Counted from the stretch's first letter, positions 35,971 to 48,224 are shown. The stretch: DNA of 64,000 nucleotides from Sialis fuliginosa (GCA_961205875.1 OY540816.1:14146701-14210700); one strand, 5' to 3'. Numbers and translations are program-made. The notes: generated by a model not told the origin, from the letters alone.

Positions 35971-36529
35971 AGGTACTGGCACCAGTCTTGGATATGACCC
36001 CAGTAATTTTTTTTTTTAATTAAATGTATCGAATTAGAAATATTTGTTGATATTTGATTACTACCATTTCTGAATATATTATAAATCTATATAGGTACAT
36101 TTAACTGTCTTACAGCGTGATTTGACGACAATCGGCCAGTAGGTGTCAAAATGATGGACATTTAAACTAATTATTAGTATAATTTATTTATTAATTATTA
36201 TATTATCATAGTAACTGCTTTACATTGTTTCAAATTTGACGATTCTTTCTTTTATATATTTTGTGTCGAAATTGTGTAATCATTAACAAGTGTACTCATT
36301 ACTGGTTTTACTTTATCCATTATTGGAAAAAACAGAAACAAAATAAAAAGCCATAATTTAAAAAAAAAAAAAAAAAATTTGCGGACTTTGGTAATTAATT
36401 TGATTAAATAAAGAGTTACTTATTTTATTAGTAACATGAGTTCATGAGAATTACAAAAAAGAAACCCGTCAATCACAAAACAGTAAACCTTGCTCTTATA
36501 TATAGCGGCCATAACTGGTGTCAGAACCT
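35971..36529 (+). mobile_element. GTACTGGCACCAGT-family MITE, copy 5 (long reference form)
   Basis: The left end TA|AGGTACTGGCACCAGTC and right end ACTGGTGTCAGAACCT|TA are both TA-flanked. At 559 bp it is the best long form here. It holds the central block missing from copies 1 and 3 and an A-run of about 18 at 36360. There is no open frame longer than chance, so it must depend on an enzyme supplied elsewhere. Confidence 0.95.
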
Positions 36530-36803
36530 TATCTTTTTGCATAAAAATAATTCTCAAATCGAAAGTAATATAGAAACAAAATAGAATCATATTTTCTTTA
36601 AATATACGGAGGTAAATTAAATCAGTGATTATTATAACATAAAAATGCTAGGTAAAATAAAAACATCTCAATAATTGTGTATAGAAGAGCTTATAAACAT
36701 ACAATAATAATAATACCAAATTGATTTACTCATTGAGGGATATAGAAACAAAGCTTGTCTACTTTTCACAAAAAATGAGATTTTTATTGTATTCTTTTTT
36801 TAG

Positions 36804-36844
36804 CCATCCCTGATCTTACTGAATGAAATACCAATGAAAACTGG
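36804..36844 (+). CDS. candidate 41-nt exon
   Basis: The acceptor TTGTATTCTTTTTTTAG and donor CTGG|GTAAAA bound 41 nt. Only the frame starting at the first base is open, reading PSLILLNEIPMKT and leaving two bases. Evidence is splice-site quality plus openness over a short length, so chance remains likely. Confidence 0.25.
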
Positions 36845-37397
36845 GTAAAACCTTTTGAAAATTTAGATTGAAAATCGCAGTTACTATCAAAAATTGCCAT
36901 GTCCACCCTCCATTGTAATAAAACCAGTCATGTTTTGCTAAAAACATGTCAAACTTTTTTCTTCAAATATTGAAAAACTAAATTTATAAATATCTCAGAA
37001 TGGTTTATGGTGGGCATGGTAAATTTTGATTCTATACCTCTCACATAATGCAATTTCTACTGTCGATTTGTATGGGGTAAAGAATATGAATATAAAATTA
37101 TTTACGTTTGTATAAATTCGGTCAGATCCAATTTTTATTATATCTACATATACACATCGCCGGTCACAATTATGTCATTCATTTTTATATTTCCCACAAA
37201 AGTACCGACTCAATGTGTGTTAAATGCGTTAAAACGAACACACCAGTAATAAAAACCTTACTTTTAACATGGAGTCGTTATGATTTTGTTTCTGACCGAC
37301 CACAAAACGACTTCATAACGCGCTCTTCTAAACACTAAACAGCTCTGATGTTGTAATTAAAGAGGACACGACGTGAGTGCCACCCGTTCCCTTAAAT

Positions 37398-38044
37398 CAG
37401 AGCCGGCCGCCCCTGAATATTGCGAGGTCTGGTAGCGTATTCGTGCCAATTTCGGAAAAGAAACTGAATGAAATTCACCGCAATGTCGAGGTATTTATAA
37501 AATTGTTTTTGAGGAGGGTGGACTTTTTTTATTTCTTAAAAAAAAAGTATAGATATCAAAGAGAAGATAAGTTTTTTTTTACTTAAAAATTGTCACGTAA
37601 AAAAATACCCCCGGAGTGAAATATATTCTAGTTTTTCTCACTCTTCATATGAACCACTGTTCAGAGAAAAAATATATATAACAGGAATTAAAGTTTCTAC
37701 ATTGCGTAAAAATGGAATTTTTTACTTTGTTAATAAAGTAAAAAATTACATATATTTGGCGACCGCTAACTCACTTAATATTTTTTTTGATGATTGTTTT
37801 TAAATATATAGTATTTTTTTTAAATCTACCTTTCCAAGATACCAAATATTACATCATTGTTGACAGTCTAAAAATGTGATTTAATTTCCCATCGAACTTT
37901 TATCAATACATATTTTTATATAAAAAAACTCTTATCAAGGGTGAGTCAAAAAATCAAGTATATATACTTGATTTTTTGACTCACCCTTGATAAGAGTTTA
38001 GTATTATTTTATTTATAGTTCGTATCCCTCTCGAGCCGGCCCTG
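37398..38044. mobile_element. hAT-like non-autonomous element
   Basis: CAGAGCCGGCCGCCCC at the left and, inverted at the right, CAGGGCCGGCTCGAG are typical hAT-style ends. CCCTTA occurs just outside both ends, but not in exact register for an 8-bp duplication. The interior is AT-rich and contains the palindrome at 37926. The 69-codon frame at 37377-37586 overlaps it and is not called. Confidence 0.55.
37926..37999. repeat. perfect 74-bp palindrome, zero loop
   Basis: Thirty-seven bases from AAACTCTTATCAAGGGTGAG are followed at once by their exact reverse complement; the centre is CAAGTATA|TATACTTG. No mismatch was found in any paired position. It may be an inverted-repeat transposon reduced to its two arms, or a hairpin-forming end product. 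It lies inside the hAT-like element. Confidence 0.95.
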
Positions 38045-38337
38045 GGCCCTTACTTACATTTCATACACACGTACCAGTCTGGAAAATACAGTCAGATCTT
38101 TGCGGTTGTTCCGGATAAACGAGTGTCCGGTTAAAATTCCACAGCTGACCGTGCGGTTTTGGTCATGAAATTAAGTTAATGTAATGCTTTGAATCCTTTA
38201 AAATTCAACTGTATATACAAGTATGTTAGCTTGTACCTACGCATATGGAAGTAGGTTAATTAAATAAAAATTCAATGGTCACAAGTTAGAATAGTGCAAA
38301 CACCACTAACTATGTAAAATTATGTTCTTTCATTTTT

Positions 38338-39010
38338 AGGGTTCCGTATATAGAAAATTGGGAACCCTTATAGTTTTGCTCTGTGCGTCCGTCTATATAA
38401 ATTTTATACCGATTGAAATTAAATTTGGTATACGAACGTAGATTGATAACCCAAAAACAGAAATTATATTTTTGAAAAAATAAAATAAAAATTTTTATCC
38501 CACTTCCCTTCGGTAAAGTATATTCACATTTTTTTTTCACTTAATCCATTGAGTGGAGTGTCTTTAGATAGGTCACCTAAAATGCAAAAAATTTTAACCC
38601 TCCAGTTACGATATATTTGCGTTCAAAGTTGTTATCAGAGCATCCCCCTCTCTATTTTCTATATTATCAATTCAAAAAATCTGAAAAAAATTCAGAATAT
38701 AGCATTTAATTAGTACATTCAAAGAAAATTATAATAAACACTGTCAAAAATTTTTTTGACCCTTTTCCCATAGACTGAAAAGTGTACCTACATTTTTTTT
38801 CACACCTCTTTATATAGGTCTCCTAAAATGCAGCAAAAAATGACCTTTTGATTTTAACCTTTCAGTCACGATATATTTGCATTTAAATGTTATCAGAGCC
38901 CCCCCCCCCCCCCTCTATTTCTAAACTATCAATTAAAAAAAATCTGAAAAAATTACAGAATGTAGCTTTTAATTAGTACTTTCAATGAAAGTTATAACGA
39001 ACACTATAGC
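38338..39010. repeat. dispersed repeat family B, copy 2, with internally duplicated module
   Basis: It starts AGGGTTCCGTATATAGAAAA and parallels 19362. A ~250-bp module is present twice in tandem (about 38500-38755 and 38757-39010), each running from a TTTTTTTTCAC stretch through TCTGAAAAAA to TTAGTAC-TTCAA-GAAA. The copy at 19362 has it once. A run of 15 C at about 38899-38913 lies in the second module. Confidence 0.65.
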
Positions 39011-39019
39011 AGAAAATAG

Positions 39020-41320
39020 TTTATGAAAATTTTTGAAATAAGTCTTTTTTATAAATCGCAGTGAGAATTACTACGAAACCTAACATGTGCGTGTCCAACA
39101 CGCACTTGACCGTTTTATTTAACTATTAATATATGGTATTTATTAAATTACTAGCTAAAAGAGAAAGATTTAATAACATACATATATAACAGCTGTCTTG
39201 GTCTTTAACTTGGAAGTCGTGAAACATTTTTGTGAAATCAGAATCAGTATGACTCATTTTGAAGGTTTAGATTTAAAATTGATTTCACTCAAAAATGAAT
39301 ATTTTTTCAAGTTGACATTAAGATTTTTTTACTTTATTTGAATGAATATCATGAAATTGTTAAACGAGCTATAAAACATTAGATGCTGTTTGTATCAACT
39401 TATTTGTATCTGTGTAAGATCTTTCTCTCTTTATTCTGCAACAAAAACAAATTTCAGAAACAGATTAGCAGATTTGCAGCTTGCAAATCACAATAATTAC
39501 TTCGCATGTTAATATGCTTTGCAATAAAAAACAAGCTAACATAATCATTGAGCCTTCCTTTTTCTTTATTTCATCTAATTTTTAGTCCAGTAACATTAGG
39601 TTTTCACTACGAAAAAGTTCGAACTTTTATTTACAAAAAATATAAGACTTTTTACTATAGATTTTTTATATTTACTTTTATACTTATAAGTTTAGACAAG
39701 TTATACAAATAAAAAAAAAAATTACGCTATGACTGCCATGATTCCAGTTTTTCTGTTCATCCGAAAAAACAAAACCAATAAGTTTATTTATTTATAGAAG
39801 TGTGGCTATAGCGGGTGGTAAAAAAATTGCACCTTAATGAACATTAAAAAATAACTATTCCAAAGTTTGTAAGATCTCGTAGTTTTTTAATATATCAACT
39901 ACAATATGTCACTAAACATTGGATAGAAATGTGGCATACAATATACATATAGAATTCAAAAATAGTTTCAGAACTCTACTACACATTTAAAAAACTTTTT
40001 TGATTGCACGAATGGATTTTTATATATGATTATAAATATTTTTACATATTATAAGTACATACTTAAAAATATTGGATCTGTATTGCCATTTACATAATTT
40101 TTAAGCGAAATAATTTTTAAAAGGTTGTCATTACGAACCCTATTACGAACTGGAAGTATGAAATTAATTAAAATAAATTCTGTTTTGAGTGGTAATTAAT
40201 TTAGAAGACAAATGATGAACTTATAGAAACGGCTTTGCGTTAATTAATTTTAACTAATACCAAACAATTTATCATAAAAGATCTTTGGGATTTAGGAAAT
40301 TTTTGATTAAATGTTTTTTTGTTGATTCAAATATTAAATATGTATTTTATTTACTCTATTTATCAAAACAACTGTCATTGATTGTTGACATTAGACATAA
40401 TTTATCAGTTTCTTTTTTCACAGCTTTTAGGTATTTGCATTTAAATATTTCATCTTCGTAATATTGAAATATCAATTATGAGAATTTCACAATAAAGTTT
40501 TGAAATTTAATTTTATCGTAAATTTTCTGAAATAAATGATAATGAAGAAAATTAATGAAAGTAAAAAAAAAATGATGAAAAATGTATTTTTTAAAATGCT
40601 GAAAAATCCGATAAAAATATATGAATAATTTTTTTCAACGAATGAATTATCAAATATAATTTTCAATAAAACTACTAACACCCACCTTACACTTATAAAA
40701 TCCCAAAAGCATTAAAAGCACAAGTCGGTATTTAGTTGCTTAAATCGCATGGTTGAACATTTCTGTTGTTAACGATCAGACAATCATTCTATTTCTTTTT
40801 CTACAACCTCCGTATTTTGTTTCATTCTGCCACAGTAATTTGTGAAAGAGTGTTGTAGAGTTCATTTCTTCATCATTTAACTGATTCTTTCTTTTTGGAA
40901 AGCATTAAAATTTATATATAATATTTGATGCTAAATTTTATTTATAACTAACACATAAATATTTTAGTTACGAAATTACTTGTCACAACAAAGAATATAT
41001 GTATTTATTTTATAAAATAGTATAAAAAATAGTACACCTACAATAATAATGACAGGATATTTAAAAAATTGAAATAAAAATAGTTTTGTTTTCTTTATTA
41101 TTATTATGAAGGGTTTACACCAAATAGACAAAATTCCAATCATTGTTTTTAATACAATTTGCGTTTAAATTAGTAGTATTAGGTTTTGTTTAAAAAAAAG
41201 TTGGTATTTGTCTGTTTGGCGTAAAACCACCATTTTAATTCATTTTGAATAGGCATTATGGATTATACACTTGTTCTCATTGTTAGTATATATTTTTTTT
41301 TGGCATTTATGTTCATATAC
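39020..41320. other. AT-rich sequence, nothing supported
   Basis: No repeat termini pairs or coding-like frames were found. The 64-codon minus frame at 40487-40681 is Phe/Ile-rich from AT bias. The acceptor-like TTTCATTCTGCCACAG near 40835 opens no useful frame. Confidence 0.4.
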
Positions 41321-41322
41321 AG

Positions 41323-41397
41323 CCAGTTATTGACGTAATTGTGCCACGACCAGACATGGATGACTGGGGGGATCGGGAAGTGCCTTGGGGCAGTTAG
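41323..41397 (+). CDS. candidate terminal exon, 24 codons
   Basis: A long pyrimidine tract and TTCATATACAG give a good acceptor. From the next base the frame reads IVPRPDMDDWGDREVPWGS and ends in TAG (41395-41397). The content is rich in Asp, Trp, Pro and Gly, quite unlike AT-driven chance frames nearby, and the short GC-richer island coincides with the open frame. A weak donor just before the stop (GCA|GTTAGT) would make it internal. No family recognised; it could be an alternative C-terminus of a gene with long introns. Confidence 0.4.
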   Translation, partial: PVIDVIVPRPDMDDWGDREVPWGS

Positions 41398-41519
41398 TAT
41401 AATTATATTGCCATTTGGTATTAAAATTTATCGATATATGAATGTTTTTTTGATAAGAACATTGTATTGGTTCTCCATACCGATATTTAAATTTGATTTC
41501 CGTTTTTTTCTCCACTGAA

Positions 41520-44500
41520 CTATTTGAGATTAAACAAAAATAGTAATTTTTGCTTGTAAAAAATCTGTAAAAAAAAAATCGGAGATCAAATTGAAATTAA
41601 TGTTTGATGTCATCTTCAAATTAATATTTAATTATTTATTTCAAAATTTTTTACAATTAGTTTATTTGGTACAAAACAAAGGACAACTAGTTTTTTTAGA
41701 AAAAAATCCATAAGTGCCCGATACTAGTCTTAGCCACAACAAGACGATACAGGTTTAATTATTTACGAGACAACACTGATACGAGATGGCTTCAACTTTC
41801 ACGAGATGAGCTAGCTTTTTCTCGTCTTGATTCATTTTTGCAGCTCTTTAGCAAAAATCTTTAAAATGATTATTTATTTATTTATACATTGTATTATTTT
41901 CACTATAATTACATATTTTTAGAAAAAGGATGAAAATCTGTGAAAGCTATATTATCTTGACCACGTAGACAAGCAGATCATTCGTAAGGTCTTGAAGTTA
42001 TCAGCGGAGTATAAACTGCTTAATCTTTTGCATATAAGATTATTAATATATCTTTCTTAAAAATCATCCTGTGCAAACCCACTTTTAACAATTACCTGTC
42101 AAATAAAACGCTTTCCCGAATTATACGTCTCTAACATTTCTATATACCTACACATTCCATCTTGATGTACATACAAGCAAAATCTACATCATTCAACATG
42201 TGTTAACATAAAACAAAGGGTTCCCAACGGTAGTGGCACGGCGGGGTGTGGGGGGAGGTACATACATGAACTACAAAAGGGGTAAAGGGAGGGGTAGATG
42301 GATTAACACATGGCACAAGCTATATCAGAGCTAGGTTTATCTGCAGTGGCGTATCTAGATAGAGGTAAGGGAACCCCTGAATCCCTTGTCTGAAATTATA
42401 TTCGATATTATTATGCTTTTAGAACTTTATGTCAAGGCAGTATCTCAAAGTATTCTACTAATAACAAAATCCTAATTAGATAAGTTGTCACGTATTTTAT
42501 TGTATTTAGTTTCATTAGTTAAATATTGGAGTGACAATTCAATGTTAAAAACCTGTCCTGAGAACAGATATATAGAATAGTTTATGGAAACTTTTTTTCT
42601 AGCGAGCTATGATAAGCTAACAGCGTAAACTGACAGTTCATAACTCTTTTTATTAAAAACTAGAGGCACAGTACCAACTTTGTGCCGCAATAATAACGGA
42701 TAGAACTAACTAGGGAACCTTTTCAAGTGATAAAATCGTATCGAGCTAAAATTTATAAATGGGACTATATAAGTTATCTATTGTCGTTTTATTTATTGCT
42801 CTACGATTATTAGTTCCTGACATATAAGCTTTCAAAATGTGATATATCTTCGTTGCATTTGTGCCCTTAAGATTATCTAGTACCGAGGAAAACATAGTTC
42901 TACGTCAAAACATTGCATTATTTTTAGGTGGAATAAGCAATGAAGCAAATTCGTATATTATTTTCTATTTCTACAAGCCCGCTTTCCTCCCATTGTAATT
43001 TTCCCTCCAGTTATACTATTACATATCTATGGAATTAATTGATTGAGTGAAGTAGGTTACCAGAATACCAGGAAACGGATATACAGGGTGTATAATTGAG
43101 TAACACAGCTTTGTAAATGCATTTTTACTTATCAAGAATCTTGATTAAAACTTATTATTAGTTTTAAATATCGTAATTGAGTTTGCTCAACATCGCAAGA
43201 AGTTATTGCAAATTATTAAAAAAAAATGCAGAATATAAAGGCCTCTATACATCATCCAAATTGAAGGGCTGATTGGTAAGGAGGTACAGTGAGGGTAAAT
43301 CGGGTACTATGTGTTTTGATATATATATATATATAAAATGCGGCAAGTCGGGACCCTGCAGGTTGCCCCTGTAAATTGGAGATCAAATTGGGTAGTGTAT
43401 AGAGATCTTAAGATGCTCTTACAGCTTTATTAATTTAATTTTGACATTTGATTATTCTTAAAAACATTAGTTTGAGCTTTTAAAGTAAGTTATAGATGGT
43501 ATTAAAAAGCTACCATAACTGTTATAGTTATCAAAAATTAGTGTATTAATTAAAAAAAACAAAAACAAAAGTCATAACGAAACTAATAAAGTTGTAAAAA
43601 AATCTTACTTTCTGTATTTTAGTAATAATATGTAAGAACTACTTTTGGTGTTTTTGACCGTACTCGACAAAATTTATAAAGATTTATAAGAAAAAAAATA
43701 TGGTAAGGATCAAACATCGAATTTACAAAAGAATATAAACAGGAGAGAAAATTTTTGCATGCACATATCTGTGTATACGTTGTACTTGAATAGATTTTGA
43801 TAACTAAAATCTGCGTTTTTTTAATTACTTTTTGTACTTAAACGCGTAAAACTAAATTTAGATATAAGAAATTCTTAAAAAAATTAATTATAATTTTCAA
43901 AAGTTGACAACAATAACGTATTGTTGTAGTATCTGATTATTGCGAAAGTTCTGACAGTATTAACTGCAATAACCGGGATATTCCTGTATGCACATAAATT
44001 ATGATCTGATATGCGAAACTTTTCAATAGTATTCTCAAGCCGATGGTTTTAATTTTATCGGAAAACAAGTACAATGTACACACTGTATAAAAGTTAAGTC
44101 ATTAAGGAAGCTTATGTTAGTATCTATCGAGAAGTTCTGTATTCTGGGAGATACTCACAAGGGAACTTTGCGAAATGTGTCTCAGCGATTTTGATGCAAA
44201 TAGTTCAATAAATTATAAGGGGCACATATTTTTTATACATACTCATACGGTCATTTAAGAGGTGAAGTTTTTTTATGATTTTTTTATTTTTTCACTTGAA
44301 AAGTGTGTAACTGTTTACTCTTGAAAAAAAGTTTTAAATACATGAAAATTTATTTTTTATAAGCATTTCATTGGCATAGTCAGTTTTCAAAACCCACCTT
44401 TAGAGTTTTCCAGACCGCACCTCGATATATATTTTCAAGTATATCTTGACAACCTTTGTTACTTGGAAAAATAATTGTAATGATAGAATCTGTAGTTCTT

Positions 44501-44565
44501 ATTACGGTTTTTACGAATCACCAAAAAAAATTGTTCTCTCCGACCTACCCTTCGATTTAATAGCT
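41520..44565. other. AT-rich sequence with isolated transposon-end motifs
   Basis: CAGTGGCGTATCTAGA at 42344 looks like a solo hAT end, and CAGGGTGTATAATTGAG after TA at 43084 like a solo mariner-type end; no partners were found. An AT dinucleotide run lies at 43319-43335 and a G-rich stretch at 42235-42260. No coding-like frame seen. Confidence 0.4.
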
Positions 44566-44570
44566 TTTGA

Positions 44571-45213
44571 TTTTACTTCCATGTTCTGAAAGAAATGAAA
44601 GTATTGTAATACCGTCGAAAAATCGTGTCCGAGATAATAAATGATTCTGATTGTACTAACTTCAAAACGTAAAGAAAAGTTGTTTTCCGTATGGCGGCTG
44701 TGCGTGTGTCTGTGTGTCTGGGTGTAGAATTTTTTTTCGTTCACGATAACTACTGTAAAAATGCATCGATCTAAATTATTTTTGGGGAAAATGTTTGCCT
44801 TAGTGAGTACTCCAGATCTATTGATTTTGTTGATAATTGGATTAGGGGTTTTAGAAATATTCGAATTTTTGTAACTTTTATCATCTAAAAAGTGAACGTT
44901 GCGAGTATTATCTCACTAATTTTGATAAGACTTGGTACATTTGTAGTCAATTGAACCTAAGGTATGGAACATTTATTATTTCGAATATTTCCAAAACCCC
45001 TAATCTGATTAGCACCAAAATCAATAGGTGTGGAGCACTCACTGAGACAAACATTTTACCCAAAAATAATTGAGATCGGTACATTTTAAATTAATTATTA
45101 ATTATTAATTAACATTTCTTTACGTTTTGAAAGTAGTACAATCAGAATATCTTGGACACGATTTTCGATGGTATTACAATACTTCCCTTTCTTTCGGAAC
45201 ATGGAAGTAAAAA
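44571..45213. mobile_element. fold-back element, ~640 bp
   Basis: TTTTACTTCCATGTTCTGAA at the left is matched by TTCGGAACATGGAAGTAAAA at the right. Inner paired blocks include CGAAAAATCGTGTCCGAG / CTTGGACACGATTTTCG and GGATTAGGGGTTTTAG / AAAACCCCTAATC. A GT-rich tract is in the left half. Arms are diverged. A related fragment is at 16690-16880. The 77-codon minus frame here is a repeat by-product. Confidence 0.8.
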
Positions 45214-45746
45214 CTAATATTTATGATACAAAGGTGAGTTTTATTTCTGACAAATCCTATTGAAATTTTTCATATATTAAAAATTATTTAAAAAGATATT
45301 AAAGAACATGGAAATCATGTATGGTTCTCTCTAATATTCCCTATCATATCCCAAGAGATGTAAAACATCAAAATCGGTGAAATAAACCTCGCGAGATTCC
45401 CGTGTCAGAAAATTTGTATACACAACTGAAAGTTATTTTTATAAAAAAACTGTTTATCTTAAAAATAGATATACATATATGAATGTACTGGTATCGCAAA
45501 TTCCATGTCCGCCACTGCGTGAGTGAGTTAGTGTGTGTGTACCAATAAAACTCCGTGAGATACGATCCGGGATTGCAAGGCACCTTCTGGGAACCTCTGG
45601 CTGCTCCATAAATACAATACTTTAATATGGTTTTCGCTGACGTACACTTGGATTAGGTGCTTGATGGATACGTGGCGAGCTTGTTTTTCGTTTTATTTTT
45701 ATCTTTCGGTTATTTGAGCCTTTATAGTTTCAGTGTTAACTCAAAG

Positions 45747-45821
45747 ATGTATTTGTTGTTGTTGTTGCTGTGGTGGGTTCACGCCTCAGTACATGTAACA
45801 TATAAATCTGGAACAGTATGA
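45747..45821 (+). CDS. possible signal-peptide exon, 24 codons
   Basis: ATG then TAT and a (TTG)n run give MYLLLLLLWWVHASVHV, the shape of a secretion signal with an Ala-Ser cleavage-like point, ending at TGA (45819). An acceptor-like TTTATAGTTTCAG lies just upstream at 45733. The poly-Leu comes from a TTG microsatellite, so chance is quite possible. Weak donors (TCA|GTACAT, CAT|GTAACA) precede the stop. Confidence 0.2.
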   Translation: MYLLLLLLWWVHASVHVTYKSGTV

Positions 45822-46197
45822 AATTAAAGAGCTAGGATTTGTGTATGACTTTGATTAGAAATTATTGAATTCAAGATATCTTGTGTATTTTTATTATAGC
45901 TTAGGTATATTTTTACTTTATATTGGATTTTAGAAATCAGTCTCGTCTTATTGGTCATATATCGTATTTTTAGTCATCATTTTATTGCTCATTGTACCTA
46001 ATGAAAAACTGAATAGAATGTTAATTACAAATACAAATATTCCTTACAAATTTACTTCAAACATTTTTTTTCTAATATTACCGTTCCGAAAATAATTTCT
46101 TCTCTCAGAATAATTAATTAATATCAAATTTCACTTTTCTATGTTCTGTCGATTATGAGTTACAAACGTCCCATGTAGGAAATGCCAGCCTTGACGA

Positions 46198-46460
46198 TGG
46201 GCCCAAGTTTGGTTCAACATTAGGTTGCCAGTGATGCTTTTTCGATATTGGCCCCAGTCTAGGCCAAACTTCAGATACCGGGCTTATTCTTTTCCCAAGA
46301 TTGGGTCAACTTTTGATAACGAGCTTCGGGTCACCTATTATTTACCCAAGTTTGGGCCAACTCTGGGCCAGCCTTGGTACGACAAGCCTTGGCCGAGTCT
46401 TGAACGAAGTTATCATGTGTTAGTTATCATTAGCGCAAGTCTGGGCCAACCGGAGGGTCT
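46198..46460. repeat. diverged minisatellite, CCCAAGTTTGGGCCAAC motif
   Basis: The phrase recurs about six times in altered form at spacings of roughly 40-55 bp: GCCCAAGTTTGGTTCAAC, GCCCCAGTCTAGGCCAAAC, TCCCAAGATTGGGTCAAC, ACCCAAGTTTGGGCCAAC, CTTGGCCGAGTCTTG and CGCAAGTCTGGGCCAACC. Self-complementary CCCAA/TTGGG parts could form hairpins. The 83-codon frame across it is not accepted as a gene. Confidence 0.7.
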
Positions 46461-47235
46461 ACAGACACACATTTAAATAGTCGAATCTAATTGAGAGAAG
46501 GTCAAAATTGACTTTTCTATCAAAATCATGATTTCGAAACTTTTCAGCATTACTTATAGAATAAGAAAGTAAGAAGATTTTTAAACACTAAAAATATGTA
46601 GATAATAATCATAACATTTTTAAATAAAACGTAAATATCTGTTAAAAAGTTGCTAAAAGAATAAACAATAAAAATGTTCTTCCAACAAAGAAACAATTTC
46701 TTTTTCACATGAATATTTGAACTCGACATATATTTCGCATTCACGTCTCGTCTTCAATTGTTCCGGGTGGATATTTCGCTATTTCTCATCGCCATACATC
46801 TTTTAAAAGATGACAACCATTCTCTTACCGCGAGCGTTCAACAGATGTATTTATTACAATTAACACTTGGAAACATTCACATTATACATATGTGCCAATG
46901 TGGGATGAAATAAGGGAGAAGGGTGCACACAGTGCACCTCAAAAGTTTTAATGTATATTGTTTACAGGTGGTTGGATATTATTATCAAATGTAATGCTTC
47001 TTTGTATAATTAGTTATTCTGAAATTGATTATAACGATACCATTATGTTTTTTGTGCTCTACTGATGAAATTGTCTTGTAAAAATATATATGCTGCTTAG
47101 TTATCTAACAGTTGTACAAATTCCCTAATATGTAATGTTTTATGTTATAATGTTTTGATATTTGTGTATGGCTAATTAAGCAATATTGTTTTTAATTTCT
47201 TTCTTGATGAGTTAATCTTCTGCGACTACTTAGCG

Positions 47236-47380
47236 CCGGTCCGGTCTCGCTCCAGTTAAATATTCAGTATAGTAATACTGCATCGGAGCGTGATTGGACC
47301 GAGACCGGTACGATACCTATAGTGTGAATGTTTTCATTGTTTATTTATGTTTGATTGGAGCGAGACCAGACCGGGACCGG
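47236..47380. repeat. GC-rich triple inverted repeat
   Basis: CCGGTCCGGTCTCGCTCCA (47236-47254) is matched inverted at 47356-47380 (TGGAGCGAGACCAGACCGGG). A third, intermediate inverted copy lies at 47284-47315 (GGACCGAGACCGGTACGATA). The two right copies also share ACCGGTACGATA. It is probably a small inverted-repeat element with a duplicated end. Confidence 0.65.
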
Positions 47381-48125
47381 TACGATAGTCTAGATCGACC
47401 TTTATAGTTATGAAAATATAATAAAGTTCACAATCTTTAACATTGAGTTTTGCCTTAATTAGTTTATGTGTATACAGGATGTTCCGTTTTAAATGATACA
47501 GCCAAATAGTTTTAATACTATTGTAGGATTTCAAGGGGAACAATTAATGCTGCTTCTTTAAAAAAATCAAGCATTGTTTTCTAATGGACATCGATTTTGT
47601 TGTTCATCCAAATGCGGAATCTTAAAAAAATAATGTTTTTTGAATCGTAAAACAAATACTGCAATATGCATTTTTTTGTTTTCATCCAAATCCCGGTGAG
47701 ATATGGTAATTTAAAAAGTAAAATAGAAATTATGGTGTACCTACCTGTACTTTTCCAGACAGAAATTTCGATCTTTTGTTTATAGAACTCCATTTCCATT
47801 AAAAAAAATTGTTAACTTAGAGTTATTCAGTTGTATTATTTAAAATGGGGCATCCAACTACAAAGAAAACATTTCATTAGAAAACGAGATCTCTATAGTA
47901 ACCCCAAAAAGCGCCACCATTTCGAATCCACTGTATAATGATTTGCATTTGAATACAGGAGCGAACGTTGCAGCAATTAATTTCCTATAGCAGCACCTCT
48001 CTGTTTCTCTAAACACCGAAAGCCGTAGATCACATGATGAGCAAGAGAGCGAGTGCTTAATGTCTTACAACCTCCAAGCCATATTGTAACAATTAGTTGT
48101 TGTGTTGTTTTGCTATTTGCTTTAG

Positions 48126-48224
48126 GATCGAAACGAAATATCACACGGCATTGTCGGAATACCAATCGACGGCCTATTGCCTCATGCGCGTATGTGTGGA
48201 AGGGTGGGTGGGGCAGTGGCGCAC
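48126..48224 (+). CDS. candidate internal exon, 33 codons, phase 0-0
   Basis: A strong acceptor (TTTTGCTATTTGCTTTAG) and a perfect intronic donor (GCGCAC|GTGAGT) bound 99 nt. In phase 0 the frame is open throughout and reads EISHGIVGIPIDGLLPHARM and GRVGGAVAH. Length divisible by three, two good sites and GC-richer content make it one of the best exon candidates. Without splicing at the donor the frame stops three codons later. Frames on the other strand (47977-48294) and in a second + frame (48053-48268) are also open, so strand is not proven. No family recognised. Confidence 0.45.

Noticed and set aside
46225-46476. 83-codon + frame
   Set aside because: Runs across the CCCAAGTTTGGG minisatellite; repeated residues reflect the DNA repeat.
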